Of a stretch of DNA of 64,000 nucleotides, positions 42,844-51,600 are shown in pieces. The notes below the pieces were generated by a model. The model saw nothing but the letters and a program-made list of their open reading frames with translations, was not told where the DNA came from and ran no database searches. A program made the translations under genes and the position numbers. The DNA lies in contig NZ_VIJZ01000001.1 in assembly GCF_006874425.1 (NCBI RefSeq), forward strand, positions 124,001 through 188,000, given 5' to 3'. The stretch's first letter is position 1. Each line of letters starts with the position of its first letter. Source of the DNA: Paenibacillus ottowii. Its GTDB lineage: Bacteria > Bacillota > Bacilli > Paenibacillales > Paenibacillaceae.

Positions 42844-42942
42844 ATGTCCTTTATCTTGGGCTGTGTCATTGTCTATTTGCTGGTGGCTGCCAGTAGCGAA
42901 AAAGCAGATTCCATTGCGGAGTTAAATGATTCTGTGAAATAA
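42844..42942 (+). CDS. Possible 32-aa small membrane protein
   Basis: An ATG with AAGGAGAG about 14 bases upstream opens MSFILGCVIVYLLVAASSEK and ends at TAA. The first 17 residues form a hydrophobic helix. No family is known to me. It could be a real small membrane protein or chance. Confidence 0.35.
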   Translation: MSFILGCVIVYLLVAASSEKADSIAELNDSVK

Positions 42943-43012
42943 ATTTTTTTATTGAAAATCATGCATTTTCTGATAGGATAGAGTTAAATATTGGAATCCC
43001 AAAGGAGAATGC

Positions 43013-43561
43013 ATGCTGGAATTTTCATTTGAAATCATTGACGAATCGAAAATCAACATTGTATATCAGTATGGAAGCAGCAGCTTCAATTTTAATTTAT
43101 TTTTTAACTACGGTGTGTGGACGCTGCATCCTTTTGACGGGATTCTGCTGCAGAACAAGGAAATGTGCCGTCTGATCGTTACAGATCTGTTAAAGAATAA
43201 AGATTTTCATGTCATGCTGGCACGCGAAAATATTTTATTGTCCACCCTGCGTACGTCGATTGATCTCAATCCTGAAACTCGGAGAGCGCGATACCTGGAA
43301 CAGGAAGTTGATGAGATGTCTGAATTTGCTGAGACACATAGCTTTGAAGATGTGCTGCAAATCGAGCAGGATTCGATCCACGAGCGTATAGACTTTTTCC
43401 AAAACATTATCCAAAGGATGTATATGGAAGGATTCGGTCCGGAGGATAATGATTTTAACAAGGTGCAAGCGATCCTCCGCATTTATAAGACTGCACATGA
43501 CCAACTTGGAGAATTGAGCGACTATCCTCTCAGAGGCGACGATCGGCGACGCAGATGGTAG
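43013..43561 (+). CDS. Uncharacterised 182-aa protein of the Ter cluster
   Basis: I do not recognise this protein. The N-terminal ~60 residues look like beta strands (FSFEIIDESKINIVYQYGSSSFNF, YGVWTLHPFDG), the remainder is helical and strongly charged (LEQEVDEMSEFAETHSFEDV) and ends GDDRRRRW. No signal peptide. AAAGGAG lies 5 bp before the ATG. It lies 43 bp before the vWA gene and probably shares its transcript, so a Ter-related role is likely. Confidence 0.75.
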   Translation: MLEFSFEIIDESKINIVYQYGSSSFNFNLFFNYGVWTLHPFDGILLQNKEMCRLIVTDLLKNKDFHVMLARENILLSTLRTSIDLNPETRRARYLEQEVDEMSEFAETHSFEDVLQIEQDSIHERIDFFQNIIQRMYMEGFGPEDNDFNKVQAILRIYKTAHDQLGELSDYPLRGDDRRRRW

Positions 43562-43604
43562 ATTAGACGGACTAGTGAAAACATCATAGAGGAGCGTGGG
43601 GAAC

Positions 43605-44282
43605 ATGAGCGGTATTTCTTTACTTAAAAAGAATGCGCAATTGGTACTGACTAAAAAGAATCTAACAAATGTGACCGCAAGAGTTGGATTAGTGCTCGAT
43701 ATTTCTGGATCTATGAGAAGTTTGTACAAAAATGGAACCGTCCAAAAAGTGTTGGAGAGAATTGTTGCTGTAGCAAGTTCTTTGGATGATGATGGGGTAC
43801 TGGATGTGTGGGTGTATGATCACCGTTTTTCACGGTTGCCAGCCGTTACCGAAAATGACGTTGACAACTATGTTGAAAAACATATTTTGTCCAATGATTA
43901 TTTGCCCAAGTTTGGTAGAAATGATGAGCCTCCAGTGATGCGCGATGTCATTGCCAAGTACACTAAGGAAGAAACCTCTTCAGATCCGGCTTTTGTTATT
44001 TTTATTAATGATGGCGGTGTGAAGCGTGGCAAAGGGGATAACATTGACAACGCGGTCATTGATTCATCAGGAGAGCCAATTTTTTGGCAATTTATCGGTG
44101 TGGGTGAATCCGACTTTGGCGTATTAAAGAAGCTAGACAACATAGAAGGCCGTGTGGTAGATAACGCTAATTTCTTTCAAATACAAGATATTGAATCAAT
44201 GGAAGACAATCAACTATACGAACTATTACTTAACGAGTTCCCGTCATGGCTGCAAGAAGCGAAGGAAAAGCGCATTTATTAA
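43605..44282 (+). CDS. vWA-domain protein (TerY/TerF-like)
   Basis: The 225-aa protein is a single von Willebrand A domain with a complete MIDAS: DISGSM from Asp32, a later Thr/Asp pair and FINDGG. It should bind Mg2+ or another divalent cation and act in protein assembly, as proposed for Ter vWA proteins (C-terminal TerF domain). GAGGAG lies 11 bases before ATG 43605; GTG 43596 is in frame but less likely. It closes the Ter cluster. Confidence 0.88.
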   Translation: MSGISLLKKNAQLVLTKKNLTNVTARVGLVLDISGSMRSLYKNGTVQKVLERIVAVASSLDDDGVLDVWVYDHRFSRLPAVTENDVDNYVEKHILSNDYLPKFGRNDEPPVMRDVIAKYTKEETSSDPAFVIFINDGGVKRGKGDNIDNAVIDSSGEPIFWQFIGVGESDFGVLKKLDNIEGRVVDNANFFQIQDIESMEDNQLYELLLNEFPSWLQEAKEKRIY

Positions 44283-44336
44283 GGCTAATAAGTCTTGTAG
44301 TACTATGAGAAACTTTTCAAAGTTATATAGAAAATG

Positions 44337-44389
44337 AAAAAAGAGAGAGCTCCGCTAGCAAACGCTTTGCGGAACTCTCTCTTTTCATA
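44337..44389 (+). terminator. Terminator closing the Ter cluster
   Basis: A 17-bp stem with few mismatches, AAAAGAGAGAGCTCCGC / GCGGAACTCTCTCTTTT, surrounds a short loop; T-run on the plus side. Confidence 0.88.
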
Positions 44390-44423
44390 TTACCAATCAC
44401 TAAAACGTATAGAAGCTCTATTG

Positions 44424-44576
44424 GCGGTTGCTAGCGGAGCGGGCAGAATTGTTCTGGAGAAGCGAAGCGTTCGCTTTTGTCCCCGGATTTTAACCTTTAC
44501 AGGTTTTAGTTTAATAGAAATCCGGGGGCGGTGGCGATCGGAGGAACAATCTGCACGCGCAGCGTCCACCAACCGC
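44424..44576 (+). repeat. Palindromic intergenic element, copy B
   Basis: This is the best-formed copy of the three. The outermost stem is GCGGTTG (44424-44430) with CAACCGC (44570-44576). The second stem is GCAGAATTGTTCT (44443-44455) with AGGAACAATCTGC (44542-44554). A small hairpin GCGAAGCGTTCGC is at 44462-44474. The inner stem is CCCCGGATTT (44481-44490) with AAATCCGGGG (44518-44527). It lies between the convergent vWA and DUF3899 genes. The element is related to copies A and C as described there. Confidence 0.85.
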
Positions 44577-44595
44577 AAGAAAGCTTCTCATTTCC

Positions 44596-44976
44596 TTAAC
44601 TCATCCCCATTAATACCACTGAGCAAAGTATAAGTCCCGCCCCGCACCCCGAGGTATATACCTTGAGGTGGCGGAACATGGATGTTTTCCAGGCTGACAG
44701 GGATTCATCGGAACGCAAACGTTCATTTTCCTCCTGTAATGCCTTGGATTGACGAATGAACAACTGCCCGATGTCGGCAAATCCCCGCAGGAAGAGGGTG
44801 AGGAAGCCACTTTGCAGAACATGGAAGATCGCACCGATCACCAAGCCTAGCAACCCTAATAGAAATAGTAGATTCGCGGTAGCCAGGTTTTCACGACCAT
44901 AGATGAGATGAGGCGCGGCATATAAAAATCCTAAGGTACCAACAATCAGGGCAGTGATTCCAAAACGTAAAATCAT
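44596..44976 (-). CDS. DUF3899-like membrane protein
   Basis: The 126-aa protein has three or four membrane helices and the segment IFHVLQSGFLTLFLRGFADI that resembles DUF3899. The helices at both ends flank a charged loop (QSKALQEENERLRSD). Its ATG overlaps the stop of the oligopeptide-binding gene by one base (TAATG), so it is translationally coupled and may assist the opp transporter. Function unknown. Confidence 0.6.
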   Translation of the reverse strand: MILRFGITALIVGTLGFLYAAPHLIYGRENLATANLLFLLGLLGLVIGAIFHVLQSGFLTLFLRGFADIGQLFIRQSKALQEENERLRSDESLSAWKTSMFRHLKVYTSGCGAGLILCSVVLMGMS

Positions 44977-46619
44977 TATTTTTCGACCCGTTTTGCAAAA
45001 CGTAAATCTGGGTTCGAACGAGCATCAAATACGATCCCTTGAATTTTAGGACTGATTAATGCTGTATCCGCAGAGAACTGAATCGGAATAATCGGCAGAT
45101 CATCCATCAATACGTCTTCCGCCTGATGAAGCTGTTCAAAGCGTTTTGCCGGATCAAGCTCAAAGGTTGAGGATTCGATCAGCTTGTCGTACTCTGGATT
45201 GCTCCAGTTGGTAAAGTTGTTCGAATTTTTGGAAGTATAATGCCCCAATACGCCAAGTGGATCAAGGAAGTTTCCTTCCCAGCCCATACGAGCAATCTGG
45301 AAGTTCTTTTGCTTAAAGGTATCAATATATGTTTTCCATTCCTGATTCTCCAGCGTCACTTCAATCCCCAAATTCGTTTTCAGCATTTCCTGAATGGCTT
45401 CAGCTACTTTTTTATGCTTGTCCGACGTGTTGTATTTAAAGGTGATCGGAGGCAGCTTGGTCAAACCTTCTTCTTTTAGACCTTCAGCCAGCAATTGCTT
45501 TGCTTTGGCCGCATCAAATTCATAGTATTTTTTCGGTGCTTCATCACGGAAGTCCTTGCCGGAAGGTGTTGTTGTCCCGTATGGAACATATCCGTATGCT
45601 GGAGTTTCGCCGCCTTTGGTTACGTTGGTAGCCAGGGCTTCACGGTCAATGGCGTAGGCAATGGCCTGTCTGATTTTTTTATTGTCAAAAGGTTTTTGTT
45701 TTACGTTGAAAGAATACGTGTACACACTAAAAGACGGATGCGATAGGAATTCCTTGTTGCTCTTTTCTTGATCCAGTGTATCTACGGGAAGGCTCAAGAT
45801 CAGATCCAAATCGCCTGTTTTGTACATTTGATAATAGGTTGTGGAGTCTTGAACCATTTTAAAGTTAATCGTTGCCATTGTAATGGCATCTTTGTTCCAG
45901 TATTGATCGTTTTTCGCCAGCGTAATTTGCTCGTTATGCTTCCATTCCTTAGCTACATACGCGCCGTTGCCGACAATTGTGTTAGCTTCAGCTGCCCATT
46001 TGTCGTTTTTCTCTACCACAGCTTGGTTCACAGGTAAATAGGCGTGACCCACAGCAATTGTTGGGAAGAAGCTCAGCGGTGATTTTAGCTCAACGACAAG
46101 CGTTTTATCATCTTTAGCTGTAACACCTACATCTTCGATTTTACCCTTGCCTGTGTTATACGCTTCAGCACCTTTAATGTAGTAGAGAGCAGAAGGATCG
46201 TAGGCAGCCGTTTTCGGATTCAGTACCCGTTTCCAGGAGTATTCAAAGTCCTTAGCCGTCAGCGGGTCACCATTCGACCATTTTGCACCGTCACGAATGG
46301 TAAAGGTGTACGTTTTGCCGTCAGGAGATACGTCTACTTTACTGGCAGCACCTTCTACGATTTTACCGGCTTTGTCGTATGTATACAGCCCTTCATACAG
46401 GTTATCAATGACAAAATAGGACGTTGTATCTGATGCGAATGCAGGGTCAAGTGTATAAGGCTCGCCACCTGCCAGATTGGCTGTAATTTCTTGCGGGACA
46501 TCTGCTTGAGACGCAGCGGACGAATCGTTGCTTGCTGTCTTGTCCGCAGTGCCAGAGCATCCTGCCAAAGCCGTTACAGCCAAAAGTAAGATGATTGTCA
46601 TCCAATGCATTTTTTTCAT
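44976..46619 (-). CDS. oppA: Oligopeptide ABC transporter substrate-binding lipoprotein
   Basis: A signal peptide with lipobox ALAGCSG (residues 16-22) leads to a complete family-5 peptide-binding protein of 547 aa: GEPYTLDPAFASDTTSYFV, WSNGDPLTAKDFEYSWKRVL and RMGWEGNFLDPLGVLGHY. It captures oligopeptides outside the membrane. I chose ATG 46619 after GGAGG; ATG 46670 is upstream of the site. It is the third gene in the opp group (B, C, A). Confidence 0.93.
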   Translation of the reverse strand: MKKMHWMTIILLLAVTALAGCSGTADKTASNDSSAASQADVPQEITANLAGGEPYTLDPAFASDTTSYFVIDNLYEGLYTYDKAGKIVEGAASKVDVSPDGKTYTFTIRDGAKWSNGDPLTAKDFEYSWKRVLNPKTAAYDPSALYYIKGAEAYNTGKGKIEDVGVTAKDDKTLVVELKSPLSFFPTIAVGHAYLPVNQAVVEKNDKWAAEANTIVGNGAYVAKEWKHNEQITLAKNDQYWNKDAITMATINFKMVQDSTTYYQMYKTGDLDLILSLPVDTLDQEKSNKEFLSHPSFSVYTYSFNVKQKPFDNKKIRQAIAYAIDREALATNVTKGGETPAYGYVPYGTTTPSGKDFRDEAPKKYYEFDAAKAKQLLAEGLKEEGLTKLPPITFKYNTSDKHKKVAEAIQEMLKTNLGIEVTLENQEWKTYIDTFKQKNFQIARMGWEGNFLDPLGVLGHYTSKNSNNFTNWSNPEYDKLIESSTFELDPAKRFEQLHQAEDVLMDDLPIIPIQFSADTALISPKIQGIVFDARSNPDLRFAKRVEK

Positions 46620-46825
46620 CGTCGTTTTCCTCCATCGCTTATGGTTAGTTATCGAAAAAATAAAGTACACCGTACCGGGAGCTATTCATCCTCCTTTCCG
46701 GCAGGTATGCCGCGTGTGCGCACCACCTTAAAGGAATTGCCGTTTTTTCTGCGGTTCGGCGAGAAGCTGTAGAAGCTGCGGACCATAGTGACACCCCTTT
46801 CTTGTCCAATTGGATATCTCTGTTG

Positions 46826-47776
46826 TTAATGCTGTGAACGCGGATCAAGTGCATCCTGAAGCCCGTCTCCAAGTGTGTTGAATGCCAGCATGGTGAGAGA
46901 AATCATCAGTCCAGGGAAGAATAAGCGCCACCATTGACCGCTTAAAATAACGCCGAGTGAATCGTTAGCCATCGTCCCCCAGCTTGCCGAAGGAGATTGA
47001 ATCCCCAGACCGAGAAAACTCAGGAACGATTCGGCAAAGATAGCCGACGGAATAGTGAACGTCAGGTTCACAATAATGATGGCCGCTGCATTCGGCAGCA
47101 GATGCCTGAAAATAATGCGTGAATGAGATGTCCCCAGGCTGCGGGCGGCCAGCACGTACTCCTGCTGCTTGAGCTGTAGGATTTGCCCGCGTACGACCCG
47201 GGCCATACCGACCCATCCGGTAATAGATAAAGCAATAATCATCGTGAGCAGGCCGGGCTTCATAATGACAAGCAGCAGAATGATAACCAGCAGATAAGGA
47301 ATGCTGTACAAGATTTCAATAATACGCATCAGGACATTGTCGATTCGGTCGCCCATTTTCCCATGGCCCGCACAATAACCAGCTACACAGCCGACGAAAA
47401 TGCCAAGCACCAAATCAATGGCAGCAGCAGCAAAACCAATCATAAGTGAGATTCTGGCCCCAGCCCATGTCCGTGCCCATACGTCCCTCCCCAGATCATC
47501 TGTGCCAAACCAATGTTCTTTCGAAGGAGAGAGATTCGTCTTCAAAAGGGATTGATCACTGGGTGCATAAGGGACCATGGAAGGCCCGACAATCGCCAGC
47601 ACCATAATAATGATAAGTAGGGAAAGCCCCAACAGAGCAAGCTTGTTGTTGAAAAGTCTGCGAAGCCGATCCCGCCATGGTGACTCTTGGGGTCTGGTTA
47701 ATGCGGGGGTGGGCATCTGACTGCGGTCTACAAGACTAAACAGGCTGTCTTTTTCGACAGTAGGTGCTGCTTTCAT
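46826..47776 (-). CDS. oppC: Oligopeptide ABC transporter permease OppC
   Basis: The 316-aa permease has a cytoplasmic N-terminus, then helices and the inner-loop EAA motif (YVLAARSLGTSHSRIIFRHLLPNA). Typical GTDDLGRDVWAR follows the first helix. AGGAG lies before the ATG. It starts two bases after the oppB stop. Between oppC and oppA lie 206 bp without a gene. Confidence 0.93.
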   Translation of the reverse strand: MKAAPTVEKDSLFSLVDRSQMPTPALTRPQESPWRDRLRRLFNNKLALLGLSLLIIIMVLAIVGPSMVPYAPSDQSLLKTNLSPSKEHWFGTDDLGRDVWARTWAGARISLMIGFAAAAIDLVLGIFVGCVAGYCAGHGKMGDRIDNVLMRIIEILYSIPYLLVIILLLVIMKPGLLTMIIALSITGWVGMARVVRGQILQLKQQEYVLAARSLGTSHSRIIFRHLLPNAAAIIIVNLTFTIPSAIFAESFLSFLGLGIQSPSASWGTMANDSLGVILSGQWWRLFFPGLMISLTMLAFNTLGDGLQDALDPRSQH

Positions 47777-47777
47777 G

Positions 47778-48704
47778 TTAATCTCCTTTGCTGACTAATT
47801 TGATTCGCGGATCGACAAGGCGATAGGAAATATCAATTAAAAACAAAGTGACGACCAGAATGGCACTGTAGAAAATGGTCGTACCCATAATGACTGGATA
47901 ATCCCGGTTAAAAATACTGTCTACGAAATATTTACCGATGCCTGGAATAGCGAATATTTTTTCGACGACAAAAGTACCTGTAATCACAGAAGCGAATAGT
48001 GGTCCGATAAAGGACAGCACCGGAATCAATGCATTACGTAGACCGTGACGAATAACCACTGCCCAGGAGGACAAGCCTTTTGCTTTGGCGGTGCGTATGA
48101 ATTCCTCATGCATGACTTCCAGCATACTTGTCCGCATAAAACGGGCAATAACGGCAAGAGGTGAAACGGTGAGAGCTAGCGATGGAAGCACTGTATGCTG
48201 CCAGGTTCCCCATGAGGCGACTGGAAGCAGATGCCATTTGACGGCAACATACTTGATTAACAGTGGTGCCAATATGAAGCTGGGTACAGAAATACCAACA
48301 ATGGCAATAAACATCGAGATATAATCCAGTGGTCGATTATGGTGTAAAGCAGCCAATGTTCCGAGCGAAATACCGGCTACGATCGCAACCACGATGGATT
48401 GAATGCCCAGCAGTGCAGAAGGTGGAAAGCCTCTGGCGATAAGCATATTTACATCTGTTGTTTTCGATTGAATAGACGGCCCCATATCCAGCACGAGCAG
48501 ATTTTTGAGATACAATACATACTGCACAGCGAGCGGTTTGTCCAGATTGTACCGAGCACGCATGTTTTGCAATACGGTCTCTGGAATGGTCTTGGAATCG
48601 TTCGAGAACGGATCTCCCGGAATGATGTGCATGATAATAAACGTTAAAGTGACGATAATCCATAACGTAATGAGCATCGTGAAAAGACGTTTTAAAATGT
48701 ACAT
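47778..48704 (-). CDS. oppB: Oligopeptide ABC transporter permease OppB
   Basis: The 308-aa permease has six helices, begins MYILKRLFTMLITLWIIVTL and has the EAA loop RTAKAKGLSSWAVVIRHGLRNA. GGAG lies 11 bases before the ATG. The operon order is oppB-oppC-oppA; the two ATPases (OppD, OppF) needed for transport are not in the window downstream, so they would have to come from another locus. Confidence 0.93.
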   Translation of the reverse strand: MYILKRLFTMLITLWIIVTLTFIIMHIIPGDPFSNDSKTIPETVLQNMRARYNLDKPLAVQYVLYLKNLLVLDMGPSIQSKTTDVNMLIARGFPPSALLGIQSIVVAIVAGISLGTLAALHHNRPLDYISMFIAIVGISVPSFILAPLLIKYVAVKWHLLPVASWGTWQHTVLPSLALTVSPLAVIARFMRTSMLEVMHEEFIRTAKAKGLSSWAVVIRHGLRNALIPVLSFIGPLFASVITGTFVVEKIFAIPGIGKYFVDSIFNRDYPVIMGTTIFYSAILVVTLFLIDISYRLVDPRIKLVSKGD

Positions 48705-48917
48705 GGGACATTATTTCTCCTGTCTATCAAGCTGATTTACATTCTATTGCTGCCAAATTCCCCGAAATGTATAAAAGCATATAAGAATACTAGGAAAAAT
48801 AATAAAACGGATAAGCTAACATGTCAAGGTAAGGTTTTACATTATAGAACACAGGTCAAATTTTCGTCACAAGTTTTCCATTTTTATAAGAATAAGATTC
48901 CGCTGATTCCTCTCGAC

Positions 48918-48948
48918 GAGTATCCTGTGGTATGGTATGATGATACTC
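48918..48948 (+). promoter_or_regulatory. Inverted repeat over the amino-acid transporter promoter
   Basis: GAGTATC and GATACTC, perfect 7-bp arms, are separated by 17 bp that contain TATGAT (48936-48941), a -10 candidate, about 80 bp before the binding-protein gene. It looks like an operator for a dimeric regulator. The regulator is unknown; sulphur control is one option for a cystine-type transporter. Confidence 0.45.
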
Positions 48949-49025
48949 TGATAACGTGTTAACGAACTAAAGCGTTTGCCGCCTATTCTTAAATACGGGG
49001 GTCACCATTGTTGGAGGGGAATAAA

Positions 49026-49793
49026 ATGAGAAAAGCAGCCATGTTTACGATGATGATTGGGTTGATTATGATCGTGCTGGCCGGATGTTCCGGCGGTAAG
49101 GATAACAGCAAGTTGATTATTGGAATTGATGATAAATTCGCGCCGATGGGCTTTAGAGATGAAAATAACGAGTTAACCGGTTTTGATATTGATTATGCGA
49201 AGGCGGCCGGGGAACAAATGGGCAAACAAGTGGAATTTCAGCCGATTGACTGGTCTGCCAAAGAATCCGAGCTGAACAGTGGACGTATTGATCTCATTTG
49301 GAATGGATACACCATTACGGATGAGCGTAAGGAAAAGGTGCTGTTCACGAAGCCATATCTGAAAAATAGTCAGGTAATTGTTGTTCCGGCTGCCTCCAGT
49401 CTTTCCAAGCTGGCTGATCTGACGGGCAAAACGGTGGGACTTCAAACGTTGTCCTCAGCAGCCGATGCATTGGATGCGAATCCGATTAAAAGTAAATTGA
49501 AGTCAGTGTCCGAGTATCCGGACAACGTTCTCGCTTTGACAGACTTGAAAACCGGTCGCCTAGATGCTGTTGTCATTGACGAGGTTGTTGCCAAGTATTA
49601 TATGTCTAAGGAACCAGGGACGTATAAGCTGCTTGATGAATCACTGGCTCCTGAGGAATACGGCATTGGCGTGAAAAAAGGGAACGAAGAGCTGTTGACG
49701 CAACTGCAATCTGCTTTGGGTGAGCTGCATAAGAACGGAAAAGCGGCTGAGATTTCAAAAAAATGGTTCGGTGAAGATAAAGTATTAAATTAA
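49026..49793 (+). CDS. Amino-acid ABC transporter substrate-binding lipoprotein
   Basis: The 255-aa protein has a signal peptide with lipobox LAGCSGG and a family-3 binding domain: GIDDKFAPMGFRDENNELTGFDIDYAKA and DLIWNGYTITDERKEKVLFT. These polar-amino-acid binding proteins serve glutamine, arginine or cystine (TcyA-like). TTGGAGGGG precedes ATG 49026; TTG 49008 is upstream of the site. Forms an operon with the next two genes. Confidence 0.9.
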   Translation: MRKAAMFTMMIGLIMIVLAGCSGGKDNSKLIIGIDDKFAPMGFRDENNELTGFDIDYAKAAGEQMGKQVEFQPIDWSAKESELNSGRIDLIWNGYTITDERKEKVLFTKPYLKNSQVIVVPAASSLSKLADLTGKTVGLQTLSSAADALDANPIKSKLKSVSEYPDNVLALTDLKTGRLDAVVIDEVVAKYYMSKEPGTYKLLDESLAPEEYGIGVKKGNEELLTQLQSALGELHKNGKAAEISKKWFGEDKVLN

Positions 49794-49833
49794 TACGTAA
49801 TGTATTGAACTAAGGGTTTAGGAGTCGAAGGTT

Positions 49834-50493
49834 ATGAGTATGGAATATATTTTACGAATTATGAAGCCTATGCTTGAAGGGGCACAGATGACGGTTATTT
49901 TATTTTTCATTACGCTCATCTTGTCTATTCCGCTGGGATTTATCGTTACGCTGCTGGCTAAAAGTCGGTTTAAACCTATTGCCTGGCTGATGCACACGTA
50001 CATTTATGTTATAAGGGGTACGCCGCTTTTGCTGCAATTATTGTTCTTTTGCTTTGGTTTGCCGATGTTGCCTGTTATTGGGGAATATCTGGTACTTGAC
50101 CGGACAACGGCAGCGGTACTGGCGTTTGTACTGAATTATGCGGCTTATTTTGCAGAAATTTTTAGAGGCGGGATGTTGTCGATTGATAAAGGGCAATACG
50201 AAGCCTCGCAAGTGCTGGGCCTAAGCAAGTCGCAAACGCTGATTAGAGTCATTGTGCCGCAAATGGTACGGATTGCTTTGCCTGCGGTAACCAATGAAGC
50301 GACAACCCTGGTGAAAGATACGGCTTTGCTGTATGCGGTAGCGGTACCGGAACTTCTGCATTTTGCGAATACAGCTGTAAACCGCGATTTTACGATTGTG
50401 CCTTATGTTGTAGCAGCAGTTATTTATTTGTTGATGGCTTTGGTGCTTACCATATTCTTTAGGGCGCTGGAAAAACGTTTTAAATTTGAGTAA
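49834..50493 (+). CDS. Amino-acid ABC transporter permease
   Basis: The 219-aa permease has the family start RGTPLLLQL and inner loop [26 protein letters not shown] lies ten bases before the ATG. Permease of the same transporter as its neighbours. Confidence 0.92.
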   Translation: MSMEYILRIMKPMLEGAQMTVILFFITLILSIPLGFIVTLLAKSRFKPIAWLMHTYIYVIRGTPLLLQLLFFCFGLPMLPVIGEYLVLDRTTAAVLAFVLNYAAYFAEIFRGGMLSIDKGQYEASQVLGLSKSQTLIRVIVPQMVRIALPAVTNEATTLVKDTALLYAVAVPELLHFANTAVNRDFTIVPYVVAAVIYLLMALVLTIFFRALEKRFKFE

Positions 50494-50507
50494 AAGGAAT
50501 GTCGGAT

Positions 50508-51260
50508 ATGAACACAAACGCAATAGAAGTAACCGATTTGAAAAAATCGTTCGGCCAGCTCGACGTTCTGAAAAGAGTGAGCTTTAATGTTAAGGCGGGC
50601 GAGGTTGTAGCTGTCATCGGTCCTTCAGGTTCAGGGAAAAGTACCATGCTCCGTAGTTTGGTACACCTGGAAGATGTGACGGGCGGGACGATTCGCATCC
50701 ATGATAAGGCACTGGTGGAAAACGGTCAGTACGCTTCGGCAGGTGATATTAAGAGTATTACTACCGGGATGGGCATGGTATTTCAGCATTTTAATCTGTT
50801 TCCTCATTTGACGGTGCAGGATAATCTGGAACTGGCTCCAAAGCTGGTGAAAAAGGTGAGCAAGGCTGAGCTGCGGCGCCAGAGCACCGAGTTGCTGGCT
50901 AAAGTCGGCTTGGCGGATAAAGCTGATGCGTATCCGTCCCGATTGTCGGGGGGCCAGAAGCAACGTGTGGCGATTGCCCGGGCAATGATGATGAACCCTG
51001 ATATTTTGCTATTCGACGAGCCGACCTCAGCCCTTGATCCCGAGCTGACAGGCGAGGTGCTGCGAGTGATCAAAAAGCTGGCTGAGGAGCACATGACGAT
51101 GGTCATCGTGACCCATGAAATGAATTTCGCGAGAGATGTGGCGGATCGCGTTATTTTTATGGACAACGGAGAAATTGCAGAGTCTGGTACACCGGAGCAG
51201 ATTTTTGGCAATCCGCAGCTGGAGCGGACGAAGGTGTTTTTGAATCGGGTGGGGGATTAA
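50508..51260 (+). CDS. Amino-acid ABC transporter ATP-binding protein
   Basis: The 250-aa ATPase has Walker [10 protein letters not shown] (residues 36-44), Q-loop [10 protein letters not shown], signature LSGGQKQR and Walker [14 protein letters not shown]. It completes a three-gene polar-amino-acid importer (GlnQ/TcyC type). I chose ATG 50508, nine bases after AAAGGA; ATG 50499 overlaps that site. Confidence 0.93.
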   Translation: MNTNAIEVTDLKKSFGQLDVLKRVSFNVKAGEVVAVIGPSGSGKSTMLRSLVHLEDVTGGTIRIHDKALVENGQYASAGDIKSITTGMGMVFQHFNLFPHLTVQDNLELAPKLVKKVSKAELRRQSTELLAKVGLADKADAYPSRLSGGQKQRVAIARAMMMNPDILLFDEPTSALDPELTGEVLRVIKKLAEEHMTMVIVTHEMNFARDVADRVIFMDNGEIAESGTPEQIFGNPQLERTKVFLNRVGD

Positions 51261-51284
51261 AAACATAGTTGTTCCGAGGGGAGG

Positions 51285-51419
51285 CGCTGCGCGTGCAGAT
51301 TATTCTTCCGATCGCTGTTACAACGGGATTTTATCATTTATATGACACCTGGTAAGGTTAAAATCCCGTTGCAAAGGCGAACGCTCCGCTTCTTCAGAAC
51401 AATTCTGCCCGCTCCGCTC
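51285..51419 (-). repeat. Palindromic intergenic element, copy C (inverted)
   Basis: Read on the minus strand it has the same blocks as copy B, including GGAGCGGGCAGAATTGTTCT and AACAGCGATCG. The inner stem is CAACGGGATTTTA (51321-51333) with TAAAATCCCGTTG (51359-51371), a perfect 13 bp whose sequence differs from the inner stems of A and B. The outer stem joins AGAACAATTCTGC (51396-51408) with GCAGATTATTCT (51295-51306), one bulge and one wobble. It lies between convergent genes; no other gene is in 51261-51600. Confidence 0.85.
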
Positions 51420-51600
51420 ACCGACCACCTGTATAGGTACTATGTTTTTAAGCAGGAAGTGTGAGTAGGAATAAGAGAAAGGGAGATGGCAAAGCGCCAT
51501 CTCCCTTTTGTAGTTGCAGGGCGTGCTGTAAACTGGGCTTATTTAAGCTGATAAAGTGCTCTTTTCTCCATCATTTTCCTTATCGTTTATGACCAGCAAC

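Noticed and set aside
51363..51420. GC-rich arms as a simple terminator of the amino-acid transporter
   Set aside because: The same architecture recurs at two other loci with shared blocks, so it is a repeat element, though it could still end transcription.
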